Positions 26,746-34,853 of a stretch of 62,831 nt of DNA are shown here, one piece after another; positions within the stretch are counted from its first letter, which is position 1, and each line of letters begins with the position of its first letter. Position numbers and translations under genes: made by a program. Source of the stretch: an uncultured bacterium (GTDB taxonomy: Bacteria > Cyanobacteriota > Vampirovibrionia > Gastranaerophilales > Gastranaerophilaceae); contig CACXDL010000054.1 of NCBI GenBank assembly GCA_902766395.1, positions 1 to 62,831 on the forward strand, written 5' to 3'. The notes beneath the pieces are model-generated. The model searched no databases, was not told where the DNA came from, and was given only the letters and a program-made list of their open reading frames with translations.

Positions 26746-27099
26746 ATGTTTTGCAAAGGTATACGCGGGGCTACAACTGTTGAAAATAACTCTTATGAAT
26801 CAATAAAAGAGGCAACACTTGAATTATTATCTTTAATGTGCTCTGAAAACAATATAAAAAAAGAAAATATTTCACACGCAATTTTTACAACAACTAAAGA
26901 TCTTAATGCAGATTTTCCGGCAAAATTCGCACGTAAAGATTTTGGATGGAATGATGTTGCAATGATGTGTTTTCATGAACTAGATGTTCCAAATTCTTTA
27001 CCTAAGTGCCTGCGTATTTTGATCGTTGTTAATTGTGAACAAGATTTTAAACCTGATTTTATATATCTTAAAGGTGCATCCAACTTAAGAAATAACTAA
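26746..27099 (+). CDS. aroH: Chorismate mutase, AroH class
   Basis: 117 aa. Trimeric AroH-type mutase that converts chorismate to prephenate for Phe/Tyr synthesis. RGIRGATTVE at the N-terminus carries the conserved arginine and the start of the active site; FTTTKDLNADFPAKFAR is the second signature, and RILIVVN closes the fold. Last gene of def-fmt-aroH. Its stop overlaps the stop of the minus-strand GNAT-like gene. Confidence 0.93.
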   Translation: MFCKGIRGATTVENNSYESIKEATLELLSLMCSENNIKKENISHAIFTTTKDLNADFPAKFARKDFGWNDVAMMCFHELDVPNSLPKCLRILIVVNCEQDFKPDFIYLKGASNLRNN

Positions 27100-27668
27100 A
27101 CGTTATAGTATAATTTTGTCGGATCTTCTTCTGATACCCTTTTAAAATCATTCATTGTATAAAAATTTACAGCTTCAAGAGCAGAATTTACAAAAATCGG
27201 TTTTTGCTCTGAAATACTTTTCATATAATCTAACATTGCTGTGCCGATTTTTTTATATTTTCTTTTTTCCCCGACTTTTGAATAACTGTTTGTTGGTTTT
27301 ACCTGCAAATAATTTATTTCATTATCATAATTATATTCACTTAATAAAGATAAACCTATAACTTTTTTAGGGTCAAGTTTTTCAAAATTATCATCCTGCA
27401 ATGTCATTGCAATATAATGTTCTTTTAATTTATCTGTCCAATCTGTTTCGTCTTCATCAGAAATTGCGGAAATCAAAATACTCTGAGCATAGTTAAAACC
27501 TTGCTTTGACCAGTTATCACCGATTGCAAACATTGTATCTATATCGTGATTATTTTTTCTGTCTAATTCCACAACCGAAACGGTTTTATCACAATAATTT
27601 GAACTGCCATCGCGGGTTTGAATAATCATATTTTTTTTAAACTGAGAGGTAAAAGTAACAGTGTTCAT
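27096..27668 (-). CDS. GNAT-like acetyltransferase domain protein
   Basis: 190 aa from ATG at 27668 (MNTVTFTSQFKKN); a TTG start at 27725 would add 19 residues and overlap the upstream gene. The C-terminal half has the GNAT layout: a beta strand (INYLQVKPTNS), a motif-A-like segment (EKRKYKKIGTAMLDYM), then a strand and ALEAVNFYTMNDFKRV, which matches the acetyltransferase end motif A..FY...GF. The acetyl-CoA loop is not a perfect Q/R-x-x-G-x-G/A. Substrate unknown. Weak ribosome site, so the start is uncertain. Confidence 0.6.
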   Translation of the reverse strand: MNTVTFTSQFKKNMIIQTRDGSSNYCDKTVSVVELDRKNNHDIDTMFAIGDNWSKQGFNYAQSILISAISDEDETDWTDKLKEHYIAMTLQDDNFEKLDPKKVIGLSLLSEYNYDNEINYLQVKPTNSYSKVGEKRKYKKIGTAMLDYMKSISEQKPIFVNSALEAVNFYTMNDFKRVSEEDPTKLYYNV

Positions 27669-27711
27669 ATTTAAAATAAACACCGTAAAATATTTTTTTG
27701 TTACACAATTT

Positions 27712-29613
27712 TTAAATTCTTTCAAATTCTGAAATAGAAGGATCTAAAAGACGACGTCCGACATTTTCAAAGTTTATTGAACACAGAGTCTTGTTTCCAT
27801 ATTTTATTATTTTTTCTATTGTTCCCTGCCCATATCTTGGATGATTTACAACATCTCCCTTTGCATAATCAATATCTTCGTCAGATATTTCTTCATATTC
27901 ATCTTCTTCTATAGGGTAAACGGGAACCATTTGCTGCTCTGCAGATTCATCTGCATCAAACTTTTCAAAATCATCTAAGTTAGCGGATGTATCTTGTTCC
28001 TCTTCACTCTCCTCTTCATCAGACGATTTCGGAACATCCATAAAATCCAAATCTTCATCTGTTAATTCTGTATAATCCGCGTTTTCTTCTGATTTTTGAG
28101 AAAAAGACTCTGATTCTTCTGAATCATAATCATCATCAGAAAGAATATTTTCAATTTCATCAGGAGATGAAACCTCTTCTGCTTCATTACCATTTGATGA
28201 ATCCAAAAGATCTGTTGGCTCATCTTCTACATAGAATGTATTATCTTTTTCCTGAATAGAATTAATTATATCAATATTCTCCTTTGTAAGAGTCGGAGTA
28301 ATAATCTCTGTTTTTGGGGCACTATCATTTTCTGAAACCTGATCATTAAGCATAATTTCAAAATTATCTGAAGTTTTTTCTTCTTCTCCAAAAACATCTT
28401 CTTGTGTTAAATCAAGATCTAATTCTTCAACATCAATTATAAACGGAATGTTTTGAGTTAATTGGCCATAGACAATACATTCCCCATCTGAAAGCTTGCT
28501 GAGAAATGTATTATATGCCGCAAAATCATGTTGAATTGTTTGAGGAGCAAAAAGTATCATATTCTGCGCGTATTCTTTTAATTCTTGAGAATATTTATAT
28601 GAATGTCCGGCAATTACAACCGATAATACGTGCTTGTTATTTAATAATTTTTTCAAAAGCTTTTTATCAGAATTATCATCATTTAAATATATAAATAAAC
28701 AAGTATAATTTTCAAAATTGTTTATTACCTGATGAATATATGAAATAACATACTTTTGTAACTTATCCCCTACATCTTTTAAATCAATAATTGATGCATT
28801 CCTTTGCATCAAAGCGTTTTTCAAAGCTTCTAATTCGCTTACATCACTTGCAAATATGTTTGCATCTTTATATTTCAATAGCTTATTTTTTAATAGCGCA
28901 AGTTCCGGCATCTGAGTTTCTTTATACTGAGATGCAACTACATCAATCAAATTTTCTATCGGTAAAAATTCGTTATCCAAAGTTTTAATATACTGAGACA
29001 CATCAGAAAAAATATCTTGTATCACAGCTTTTGTATGAGATTCAACACCGGAAAGTTCACTTTCAAAAATAAAATCTATCATTTCAGAATTTAGAGGTAA
29101 TTTAAAATTTTCCTGAAGTTTTATACATGAAAAAGATGAAAAAGCCCCTGTTGTATCAATAATTACACTTTTTTCTTTCATTTGAAATAATTGTCTGACC
29201 AGATTCGATACAAGCGTTGCAGATTCATTTTTTTTCTCGGAGAATATCACCAAATTATGTTCAAAGACAGAAGTGTCAATTTGTAACACTTCATTTTGTC
29301 TGGTTATAGTTCCTATTTTTATTGGGAGACTTACCGGTAATAAATTCAACAGTTCATTTACATCAAGAGGGGCTATTTTGGATTCTATATCCGGAGCAGA
29401 ACCATCATAAACATCAACAATGCCCTCTTTGGAAAAAACAAATAATAATCTGGCGATTGCGAAATTCCCACTCAAATCAACCTTAATATTTACAAATTGA
29501 GCAACATAAGATTTTTCTTCAGATGCAATGGTAACAAATTTTCCTAAAATCGGATTTTCACCTTTTTCATATGATATTTTTACCAAATTATTTCTGATTT
29601 CAACTATTTCCAT
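27712..29613 (-). CDS. HerA/FtsK-like protein with degenerate P-loop, acidic linker and UvrD-type C-terminal domain
   Basis: 633 aa from ATG at 29613 (GAGAGG 6 bases upstream; a GTG two codons earlier is less likely). 1-70 resembles the HerA-type beta-barrel. 101-160 follows the HerA ATPase order: GTITRQNEVLQIDTSVFEHN, then IFSEKKNESATL where a Walker A should be (no GxxxxGKS), then SVIIDTTGAF in the Walker B position. A helical region and C-terminal HerA-like strands (GECIVYGQL) follow. 410-585 is a very acidic Ser/Glu/Asp-rich linker. 588-632 (GDVVNHPRYGQGTIEKI) is like the C-terminal Tudor-type fold of UvrD/PcrA that binds RNA polymerase. Family reading is inference from order and motif positions. 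It sits downstream of nadD and yqeK. Confidence 0.7.
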   Translation of the reverse strand: MEIVEIRNNLVKISYEKGENPILGKFVTIASEEKSYVAQFVNIKVDLSGNFAIARLLFVFSKEGIVDVYDGSAPDIESKIAPLDVNELLNLLPVSLPIKIGTITRQNEVLQIDTSVFEHNLVIFSEKKNESATLVSNLVRQLFQMKEKSVIIDTTGAFSSFSCIKLQENFKLPLNSEMIDFIFESELSGVESHTKAVIQDIFSDVSQYIKTLDNEFLPIENLIDVVASQYKETQMPELALLKNKLLKYKDANIFASDVSELEALKNALMQRNASIIDLKDVGDKLQKYVISYIHQVINNFENYTCLFIYLNDDNSDKKLLKKLLNNKHVLSVVIAGHSYKYSQELKEYAQNMILFAPQTIQHDFAAYNTFLSKLSDGECIVYGQLTQNIPFIIDVEELDLDLTQEDVFGEEEKTSDNFEIMLNDQVSENDSAPKTEIITPTLTKENIDIINSIQEKDNTFYVEDEPTDLLDSSNGNEAEEVSSPDEIENILSDDDYDSEESESFSQKSEENADYTELTDEDLDFMDVPKSSDEEESEEEQDTSANLDDFEKFDADESAEQQMVPVYPIEEDEYEEISDEDIDYAKGDVVNHPRYGQGTIEKIIKYGNKTLCSINFENVGRRLLDPSISEFERI

Positions 29614-29679
29614 ATACACCCTCTCATGCTACAGAAAAATTCTATCATAAAAAGCTCATTATTATTATAATATATTAAG

Positions 29680-30273
29680 TTAGTTAACATTTAAACGTTC
29701 TTCGAGTTTATTATATATTTCAATAGTCGCAAAGCAAATTTTCAGATCTCTTTTAACTAAACTCATAATTGTCTCTTTATAAGAAGCCAATAGTGCCTTA
29801 TTCAAACCGTCTTTTTCTTTTATATATGGTGCAATCAGGTCAATATAACTCTGCTCTCTGGTTTTTGGTTCAATTTTATCTGCCAGAAACACTATTTTTT
29901 CAAAATCTGTCATATTCATTTTGCCTATAGTATGCCATCTTATTGAAGATAAAATCTCTTCATCTTCGACTCCGAATTCTTTTTGTGCGATATAAGCACT
30001 AACAGGAGCATGCCATGTTTTATAACTTATAATTTCTGCTTCTTCAATATCTAAATAATTATCAATAATTTCTTTTAACTTTTCATTAGGAAAACATTTT
30101 GCACAATCATGCAAAAGTCCTGCAATATACAATTTCTCAGAATCCAGCCCGAATTTTATTCCTAAATCTCTTGCTGTTTCTGCAGTTCCTATTGAATGCT
30201 GAAATCTTTTTTCGCTTAAATTTGTTTTTAACCAATTTAATAAATCGTCATTACTAATTTTTGTATAATTCAT
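29680..30273 (-). CDS. yqeK: HD-domain Ap4A hydrolase (YqeK family)
   Basis: 197 aa. HD phosphohydrolase: HSIGTAETA gives the first His, and GLLHDCAKCFP the HD pair, with the WHA and HTIG histidines following. The YqeK family hydrolyses diadenosine tetraphosphate symmetrically and is commonly paired with nadD, as here (20-nt overlap). Cytoplasmic. Full length. Confidence 0.93.
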   Translation of the reverse strand: MNYTKISNDDLLNWLKTNLSEKRFQHSIGTAETARDLGIKFGLDSEKLYIAGLLHDCAKCFPNEKLKEIIDNYLDIEEAEIISYKTWHAPVSAYIAQKEFGVEDEEILSSIRWHTIGKMNMTDFEKIVFLADKIEPKTREQSYIDLIAPYIKEKDGLNKALLASYKETIMSLVKRDLKICFATIEIYNKLEERLNVN

Positions 30274-30844
30274 TTTTTATAATATATTCCTCTACTTCTT
30301 TTGTAACGTAATCTGATAAAGGTTCTCCATATTTAATTTTATTCCGTAAATCCGTGGATGAAATATTTTCAAATGGCAGAGATTCAATAATATAATCATA
30401 CCCTTTTTCTTTTAAATAAACTAAATCCGTTGAATTGAATTTATTTTCTCTTTCAAAAACTATAAATTTAACCAGTTCTTTCAGTTTATCTGTTTCATAC
30501 CATTTTTCAATATTTCTAAATGCATCTGTACCGATTATGAAATTTATTTTTCCTGAGATTTTGTATTTATCATACAATTCACAAATTGTTATATATGTAT
30601 ACGATTTTCCTCTCCTTTTGTATTCTATATCAGATAACTCAAATTTTTCATTTCCTGAAATCGCAAGTTTTACCATATTAAACCTGTGGATAGACATATT
30701 TAAATCACATTCTTTATGAGGAGGTTCGTAAGCCGGTATAAATAAAAATTTGTCAAAATCATATTTATCCGCAACATAATTGGCAACTCGCAAATGAGCA
30801 TTGTGAATAGGATTAAATGTCCCTTGAAAAACACATAAATTCAT
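30254..30844 (-). CDS. nadD: Nicotinate-nucleotide adenylyltransferase
   Basis: 196 aa. Transfers AMP to nicotinate mononucleotide in NAD synthesis. GTFNPIHNAHL (8-18) is the nucleotidyltransferase signature with the HxxH, and SSTDLRNKI (about 165-173) is the C-terminal SxTxxR motif. Starts the minus-strand nadD-yqeK-HerA-like-GNAT run. Divergent from cysK with 63 bases between. Confidence 0.96.
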   Translation of the reverse strand: MNLCVFQGTFNPIHNAHLRVANYVADKYDFDKFLFIPAYEPPHKECDLNMSIHRFNMVKLAISGNEKFELSDIEYKRRGKSYTYITICELYDKYKISGKINFIIGTDAFRNIEKWYETDKLKELVKFIVFERENKFNSTDLVYLKEKGYDYIIESLPFENISSTDLRNKIKYGEPLSDYVTKEVEEYIIKNELYKN

Positions 30845-30853
30845 ATTGAAATA

Positions 30854-30882
30854 TTAACATAATCCGAATAATAAAGTATAAT
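30854..30882 (+). promoter_or_regulatory. Promoter of cysK
   Basis: TTAACA (30854-30859) and TATAAT (30877-30882) with a 17-base spacer, 25 bases before the ATG. Confidence 0.75.
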
Positions 30883-30907
30883 TATTTACAAATAAAGGAG
30901 AGATTAT

Positions 30908-31825
30908 ATGAAAATTGCAAACGATTTAACCCAAACAATAGGAAATACCCCCCTTGTATATCTAAATAAATTAAATAACGGTTATGCTAAAATCGCATTA
31001 AAACTGGAATATTTTAACCCCGCGAATTCAATTAAAGACAGGGCAGCCTTACAGATGATTCTTGATGCGGAAGAAGCAGGTAAAATCAATAAAGATACTG
31101 TAATTATCGAACCTACAAGCGGGAATACAGGTATAGGTCTTGCAATGATTTGTGCAGTACGAGGCTATAAATTAATTATTGCAATGCCGGAGACAATGTC
31201 TTTAGAACGAAGAAAATTAATGTTAGCTTATGGTGCAGAATTAGTTTTAACTTCAGGTTCTTTAGGAATGAAAGGTGCTGTCGATAAAGCAAATGAACTT
31301 CACAAAAAATATCCTAACTCCTTTATCCCATCTCAATTTGATAACCCTTCAAATCCAAAAGCACATTACCTGAATACAGCAGAAGAAATTTGGTCTGATA
31401 CAGACGGGAAAGTTGATATTATAGTTGCAGGGGTTGGGACAGGAGGAACAATTTCAGGGACTTCAAAAAAATTAAAGGAAAAAAATAAAAAAATAAAAGC
31501 TGTCGCAGTTGAACCTTTTGATTCTCAAGTCCTTGAAGGGAAACAAGCAGGTCCGCATAAAATTCAGGGAATTGGAGCAAATTTCAAGCCCAAAAACTAT
31601 TCAGATGAATATGTTGACCAAATTATTCCTATCAAAAACGAAGACGCAATATTAACTGCCAGGAACCTTACAACTAAAGAAGGTATTCTTGCCGGTTTTT
31701 CCGGAGGGGCTAATGTCTGGGCGGCAATAAAACTTTCTCAAAAAGAAGAAAACAAAGATAAGTTAATTATCGCAATTTTACCCGATTGTGGCGAGCGATA
31801 TCTTAGTTCAGAACTTTATTCATAA
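30908..31825 (+). CDS. cysK: Cysteine synthase (O-acetylserine sulfhydrylase)
   Basis: 305 aa. PLP fold-type II enzyme making cysteine from O-acetylserine and sulfide. The PLP lysine is K43 in NPANSIKDRAA; EPTSGNTGIGLAM (substrate loop) and GVGTGGTISGT (phosphate cup) are present. AAAGGAG precedes the ATG. Single-gene unit with its own promoter and terminator. Confidence 0.95.
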   Translation: MKIANDLTQTIGNTPLVYLNKLNNGYAKIALKLEYFNPANSIKDRAALQMILDAEEAGKINKDTVIIEPTSGNTGIGLAMICAVRGYKLIIAMPETMSLERRKLMLAYGAELVLTSGSLGMKGAVDKANELHKKYPNSFIPSQFDNPSNPKAHYLNTAEEIWSDTDGKVDIIVAGVGTGGTISGTSKKLKEKNKKIKAVAVEPFDSQVLEGKQAGPHKIQGIGANFKPKNYSDEYVDQIIPIKNEDAILTARNLTTKEGILAGFSGGANVWAAIKLSQKEENKDKLIIAILPDCGERYLSSELYS

Positions 31826-31853
31826 AAAAAAGCGGCTCTTAGCCGCTTTTTTT
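31823..31853. terminator. Bidirectional terminator between cysK and the M29 aminopeptidase
   Basis: AGCGGCT (31831-31837) pairs with AGCCGCT (31841-31847), flanked by A-run and T-run. It begins at the cysK stop and reaches the M29 stop on minus. Confidence 0.9.
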
Positions 31854-32958
31854 AAATTAAAAATTTCCCATTTTCGTAAATCAGTATATCATCAGCATAA
31901 ACTTTTGAGCCGTTTTTCATATTTTTTATCATATCCCAGTGCAGACCTGATACATTTTTTCCGCCTGTTTCAGGATATGATGCTCCGACTGCCATATGAA
32001 TCGCTCCACCAATTTTTTCATCAAATAATATATTGCCTGTTACATCCTGAATTTCTTCATTTGTGCCAAAAGCAATTTCACCGATACCGTGAGAGCCTTC
32101 ATCCATATTTATCATTGCATTTAAGAAATCTTGTCCCTGAGAGGCTTCAGCTTTAACAACTAAACCGTTTTCTATCCACAAATGAACATCATGAGCACTG
32201 TTTCCTCTGTAATTTTGCGGGAAATCAAAATAAATTTCGCCATTTATACCATCTTCAACAGGGGAAGTAAATACTTCACCGTCAGGATAGTTATTCAAAC
32301 CTGAGCAGCTTATCCATTTTCTGCCTTCTACATTAAAAGTAATATCTGTTTTGTCTCCGACAATATGTAATTTTTTTACGCCGTTAAGATAATTTGCCCA
32401 TTTTGTTTGCTGTTGGTCTAAAGTTTTTAATTTGTTAACAGGATCATCTAAATCCAAATAGCATGATTTTATTAAAAATTCGGTATAATCATCTAAAGAC
32501 ATTTTAGCTTCTTGCGCAAGAGCATGTGTTGGTACATCTGCAATAACCCATTTTAAATCCCCATCTGCAGATCTTTTTAGCATTTTTTCAGATAATGGCT
32601 TTGTTGCTTTCCCGCGTCTTGCCATTTTATTTAAATCTGCTCCAGCCATTGCTTTTGTATTTAACGGCGCACCCAATGAAATAAATACATCTGCTTTTTC
32701 ATACTCTAATTGCGTCATTGGATCAACATAATCAAGCTGCTCATCACTAGCATATTTCATAAAAATTTCCGCAATATCTCCAAAGCCTGTACGTAAAACA
32801 GGATTACCCCCTTTTTCCAAAACACGCTTGTATACAGCTTTTACCAGATCTTTAGCATATATAGATTGAGTTGAAATTACTACTAATTCACCTTTTTGCA
32901 CATTTGTGGAATAATCCACCAAAACTTTTGCATATTTGTCCCAAATATTTTCCACCAT
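31852..32958 (-). CDS. Aminopeptidase, M29 family (AmpS/PepS-like)
   Basis: 368 aa, typical M29 length. The N-terminus (WDKYAKVLVDYSTNVQKGE) and the C-terminal metal-binding region (EGSHGIGEIAFGTN, HMAVGASYPETGG, SGLHWDMI) carry the conserved Glu, His and Asp ligands. Metal-dependent leucine-type aminopeptidase, cytoplasmic peptide turnover. A possible promoter lies at 32993-33019 and GAGG before the ATG. Confidence 0.92.
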   Translation of the reverse strand: MVENIWDKYAKVLVDYSTNVQKGELVVISTQSIYAKDLVKAVYKRVLEKGGNPVLRTGFGDIAEIFMKYASDEQLDYVDPMTQLEYEKADVFISLGAPLNTKAMAGADLNKMARRGKATKPLSEKMLKRSADGDLKWVIADVPTHALAQEAKMSLDDYTEFLIKSCYLDLDDPVNKLKTLDQQQTKWANYLNGVKKLHIVGDKTDITFNVEGRKWISCSGLNNYPDGEVFTSPVEDGINGEIYFDFPQNYRGNSAHDVHLWIENGLVVKAEASQGQDFLNAMINMDEGSHGIGEIAFGTNEEIQDVTGNILFDEKIGGAIHMAVGASYPETGGKNVSGLHWDMIKNMKNGSKVYADDILIYENGKFLI

Positions 32959-32992
32959 AAAACACCTCTTAAACTCTGTATTACAGGACTAT

Positions 32993-33019
32993 CTTATACC
33001 ATAACAACAGGCTTGTAAA
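32993..33019 (-). promoter_or_regulatory. Possible promoter of the M29 aminopeptidase
   Basis: Minus strand TTTACA (33014-33019) and TATAAG (32993-32998); the 15-base spacer is short. Confidence 0.4.
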
Positions 33020-33111
33020 GAGAATATTTTATTATTTATCTCATACAAATGGAGTAGATTTAAAAAAATTATTAAATAAAAAAAAATACATACCGATATC
33101 AATTATATAGA

Positions 33112-33182
33112 TATGAAAAACGAAAGTTTTTCATACCTCCTCCCCAAGTCTGGTAGCCGTTCTTTGAAACGGCTTTTTTTTT
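33112..33182 (+). ncRNA. Candidate small RNA with C-rich anti-Shine-Dalgarno linker
   Basis: A compact non-coding module of about 70 nt on plus, with both neighbours on minus. It has three parts: a perfect 10-bp hairpin closed by a GAAA tetraloop (33112-33121 with 33126-33135); an unpaired C-rich stretch beginning CCTCCTCCCC (33136-33145), complementary to GGAGG-type ribosome sites; and a Rho-independent terminator (33155-33182). A -10-like TATATAGA at 33104-33111 is present but no good -35. I see no open frame. This is the usual build of a trans-acting small RNA; function and boundaries are inference. Confidence 0.55.
33155..33182 (+). terminator. Rho-independent terminator of the candidate small RNA
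   Basis: AGCCGTT (33155-33161) pairs with AACGGCT (33168-33174), followed by nine T (33174-33182). On minus there is no matching U-run, so it is oriented to the plus strand. Confidence 0.85.
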
Positions 33183-33223
33183 AGCCCGAGCAGAGGCGCA
33201 ATGACCCGACAAGGGTCGGGGCT
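33183..33223. repeat. GC-rich palindromic element (REP-like)
   Basis: A short GC-rich island in AT-rich DNA. CCCGAC-AAGG-GTCGGG (33205-33220) is a perfect 6-bp stem; AGCCC (33183-33187) can pair alternatively with GGGCT (33219-33223). No U-run follows on the minus strand after prs, so it is not a simple terminator. It could be a dispersed REP-type repeat; copy number cannot be seen here. Confidence 0.5.
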
Positions 33224-33251
33224 GAGATTTGCTTTAAAAACTATAAAATTA

Positions 33252-34268
33252 CTAAACCTTCATTTCTTTTTCAAATCCAAATAAAGAACTCACTGATTCA
33301 TCATCATGAATTCTGGAAATTGCCTGCGCTAACAACGGAGCTACTGAAATTTGTTTGATATTAGAAGGCATTTTACTCATATCTAAAGGAATAGTGTTTG
33401 TTACAATGCATTCTGTAATCGGCGCAGAGCCTAATCTTTCAATCGCTGGGCCTGAAAATACAGGGTGTGTTGCTCCAACATAGATTTCTTTCGCACCTTT
33501 TGATTTCAAAAGTTTTGCGGCTTCGCAGATAGTTCCTGCTGTATCAATAATATCATCAAACATAAGACAAACTTTACCTTCAACGTCGCCTATTACGTTT
33601 GTTGCAATAGCTTCATTGTGTTTGTCTCGTCTTTTATCAATAATCGCAATAGGGCAATCTAATCTTTTTGCAAAATATCTTGTTCTGTTTGCTCCACCCA
33701 TATCAGGAGAAACTGCAACCATTTCATCAGGATTTATATTTAAGCTTTTAATATAATTTGTTAAAATAGGTGCGGCAAAAATGTGATCAACAAGAATATT
33801 AAAAAATCCCTGAATTTGACCTGTGTGCAAATCCATTGCCAAAACTCTGTCCGTTCCGGCTGTTGTCAATAAGTCCGCAACAAGTTTTGCCGTAATTGCT
33901 TCACGACCTGAAGTTTTTCTGTCTTGTCTGGCATAACCATAGTATGGTATTACTGCGGTGATAGATTTTGCGCTGGCTCTTTTGAATGCATCTATTATAA
34001 TTAATAATTCCATCAGGTTCTCATTAACAGGATTACAAATAGGTTGAATAATAAATACATCATCCCCCCTTACGCTCTCTTTTACCTGAACATAAATTTC
34101 CCCATCTGAGAAATTTTTCACAACCATAGGACCTACAGATGTACCTAATTCTGTGGCAATTTCTTGTGCCAACGCAGGATTTGAGCGACCTGCAAACAAT
34201 TTGATGTCATGATTAGGACTTATCGCACGTTCTAACTCTGCATAAGTCTTTTCTTCAATAAAAGCCAT
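33252..34268 (-). CDS. prs: Ribose-phosphate pyrophosphokinase (PRPP synthase)
   Basis: 338 aa, class I. Makes PRPP from ribose-5-phosphate and ATP. KLFAGRSNPALAQEIA near the N-terminus, GRQ-type ARQDRKTSGREAIT, the flexible loop and the PRPP loop DDIIDTAGTICEAA (about 240-253) are all present. Its own promoter is at 34309-34337; AAAGGA upstream of the ATG. Confidence 0.97.
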   Translation of the reverse strand: MAFIEEKTYAELERAISPNHDIKLFAGRSNPALAQEIATELGTSVGPMVVKNFSDGEIYVQVKESVRGDDVFIIQPICNPVNENLMELLIIIDAFKRASAKSITAVIPYYGYARQDRKTSGREAITAKLVADLLTTAGTDRVLAMDLHTGQIQGFFNILVDHIFAAPILTNYIKSLNINPDEMVAVSPDMGGANRTRYFAKRLDCPIAIIDKRRDKHNEAIATNVIGDVEGKVCLMFDDIIDTAGTICEAAKLLKSKGAKEIYVGATHPVFSGPAIERLGSAPITECIVTNTIPLDMSKMPSNIKQISVAPLLAQAISRIHDDESVSSLFGFEKEMKV

Positions 34269-34308
34269 TCTTTAAAAATCCTTTCCACTTACACCACTTG
34301 GTAAAAAC

Positions 34309-34337
34309 ATTATAAAACTCAACAGCATGAACCTCAA
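34309..34337 (-). promoter_or_regulatory. Promoter of prs
   Basis: Minus strand TTGAGG (34332-34337) and TATAAT (34309-34314) with a 17-base spacer, about 40 bases before the ATG. Confidence 0.75.
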
Positions 34338-34389
34338 GTTTTTTTTAAGTTTTGTAATATCAAAACATCAAAATTTTATTTTTTGCCAC

Positions 34390-34421
34390 AAAATAAAGAG
34401 GTAAACTTATGTTACCTCTTT
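34390..34421 (-). terminator. Terminator of the 92-aa gene
   Basis: Perfect 10-bp stem (34395-34404 with 34412-34421, loop of 7), followed on minus by TATTTTG. It separates the 92-aa gene from the prs promoter. Confidence 0.75.
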
Positions 34422-34443
34422 AAACTGATTGTATAAATCTGTG

Positions 34444-34722
34444 TTATTTCATCCAGAACGGTTTTAACTCACGTATTACGGCACTATCCTTTGCGGCTTC
34501 GACATCTGCCATCTGTTGTTCTAATTCTTTCAATTGCTCTTTCTGCTCTTTTGTCAATTGGGCTTCCATTTCCTTAATCTGAGCATTTGATTTTCTTTTA
34601 TTCCTAATACTTTTCGCAACCGCATTATGTACCTTTTTTGATTTCCTGACCTTGTCAAATTCTTCAAATCTGGTTGTTTGCTGAATTGAATCTCCTTGAC
34701 TAACTTTACCTATATTGCCCAT
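34444..34722 (-). CDS. Small charged helical protein (92 aa)
   Basis: GGAG upstream of the ATG. Very charged, with a long predicted helix or coiled coil from about 45 to 78 (NAQIKEMEAQLTKEQKEQL) and a basic segment before it (KSIRNKRKSN). No signal peptide, membrane segment or cysteine. Not recognised. Single-gene unit with its own terminator. Confidence 0.65.
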   Translation of the reverse strand: MGNIGKVSQGDSIQQTTRFEEFDKVRKSKKVHNAVAKSIRNKRKSNAQIKEMEAQLTKEQKEQLKELEQQMADVEAAKDSAVIRELKPFWMK

Positions 34723-34803
34723 ATTTTACTCCTTATTTCTAACCTGTACAGATAACATTACGGAATAAAACTAAAAATCTTTAATGATTTTAAGAAATAT
34801 TAA

Positions 34804-34833
34804 GGCGGTACTTAACTAATGCCAAGTACCACC
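34804..34833 (-). terminator. Hairpin downstream of hppA
   Basis: Ten-base arms (34804-34813 with 34824-34833) with a single mismatch and a 10-base loop, followed on minus by TTAATATTTCTT. Probably the hppA terminator, though the U-run is broken. Confidence 0.5.
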
Positions 34834-34853
34834 AATGAATTATCGTTTTGATT

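Noticed and set aside
27712-29613. CarD-type transcription factor
   Set aside because: Only the C-terminal 45 residues resemble that fold; the rest is HerA-like and acidic linker, far longer than CarD.
31788-32156. 122-codon plus-strand frame overlapping the end of cysK
   Set aside because: Antisense to the conserved M29 aminopeptidase and covers the bidirectional terminator.
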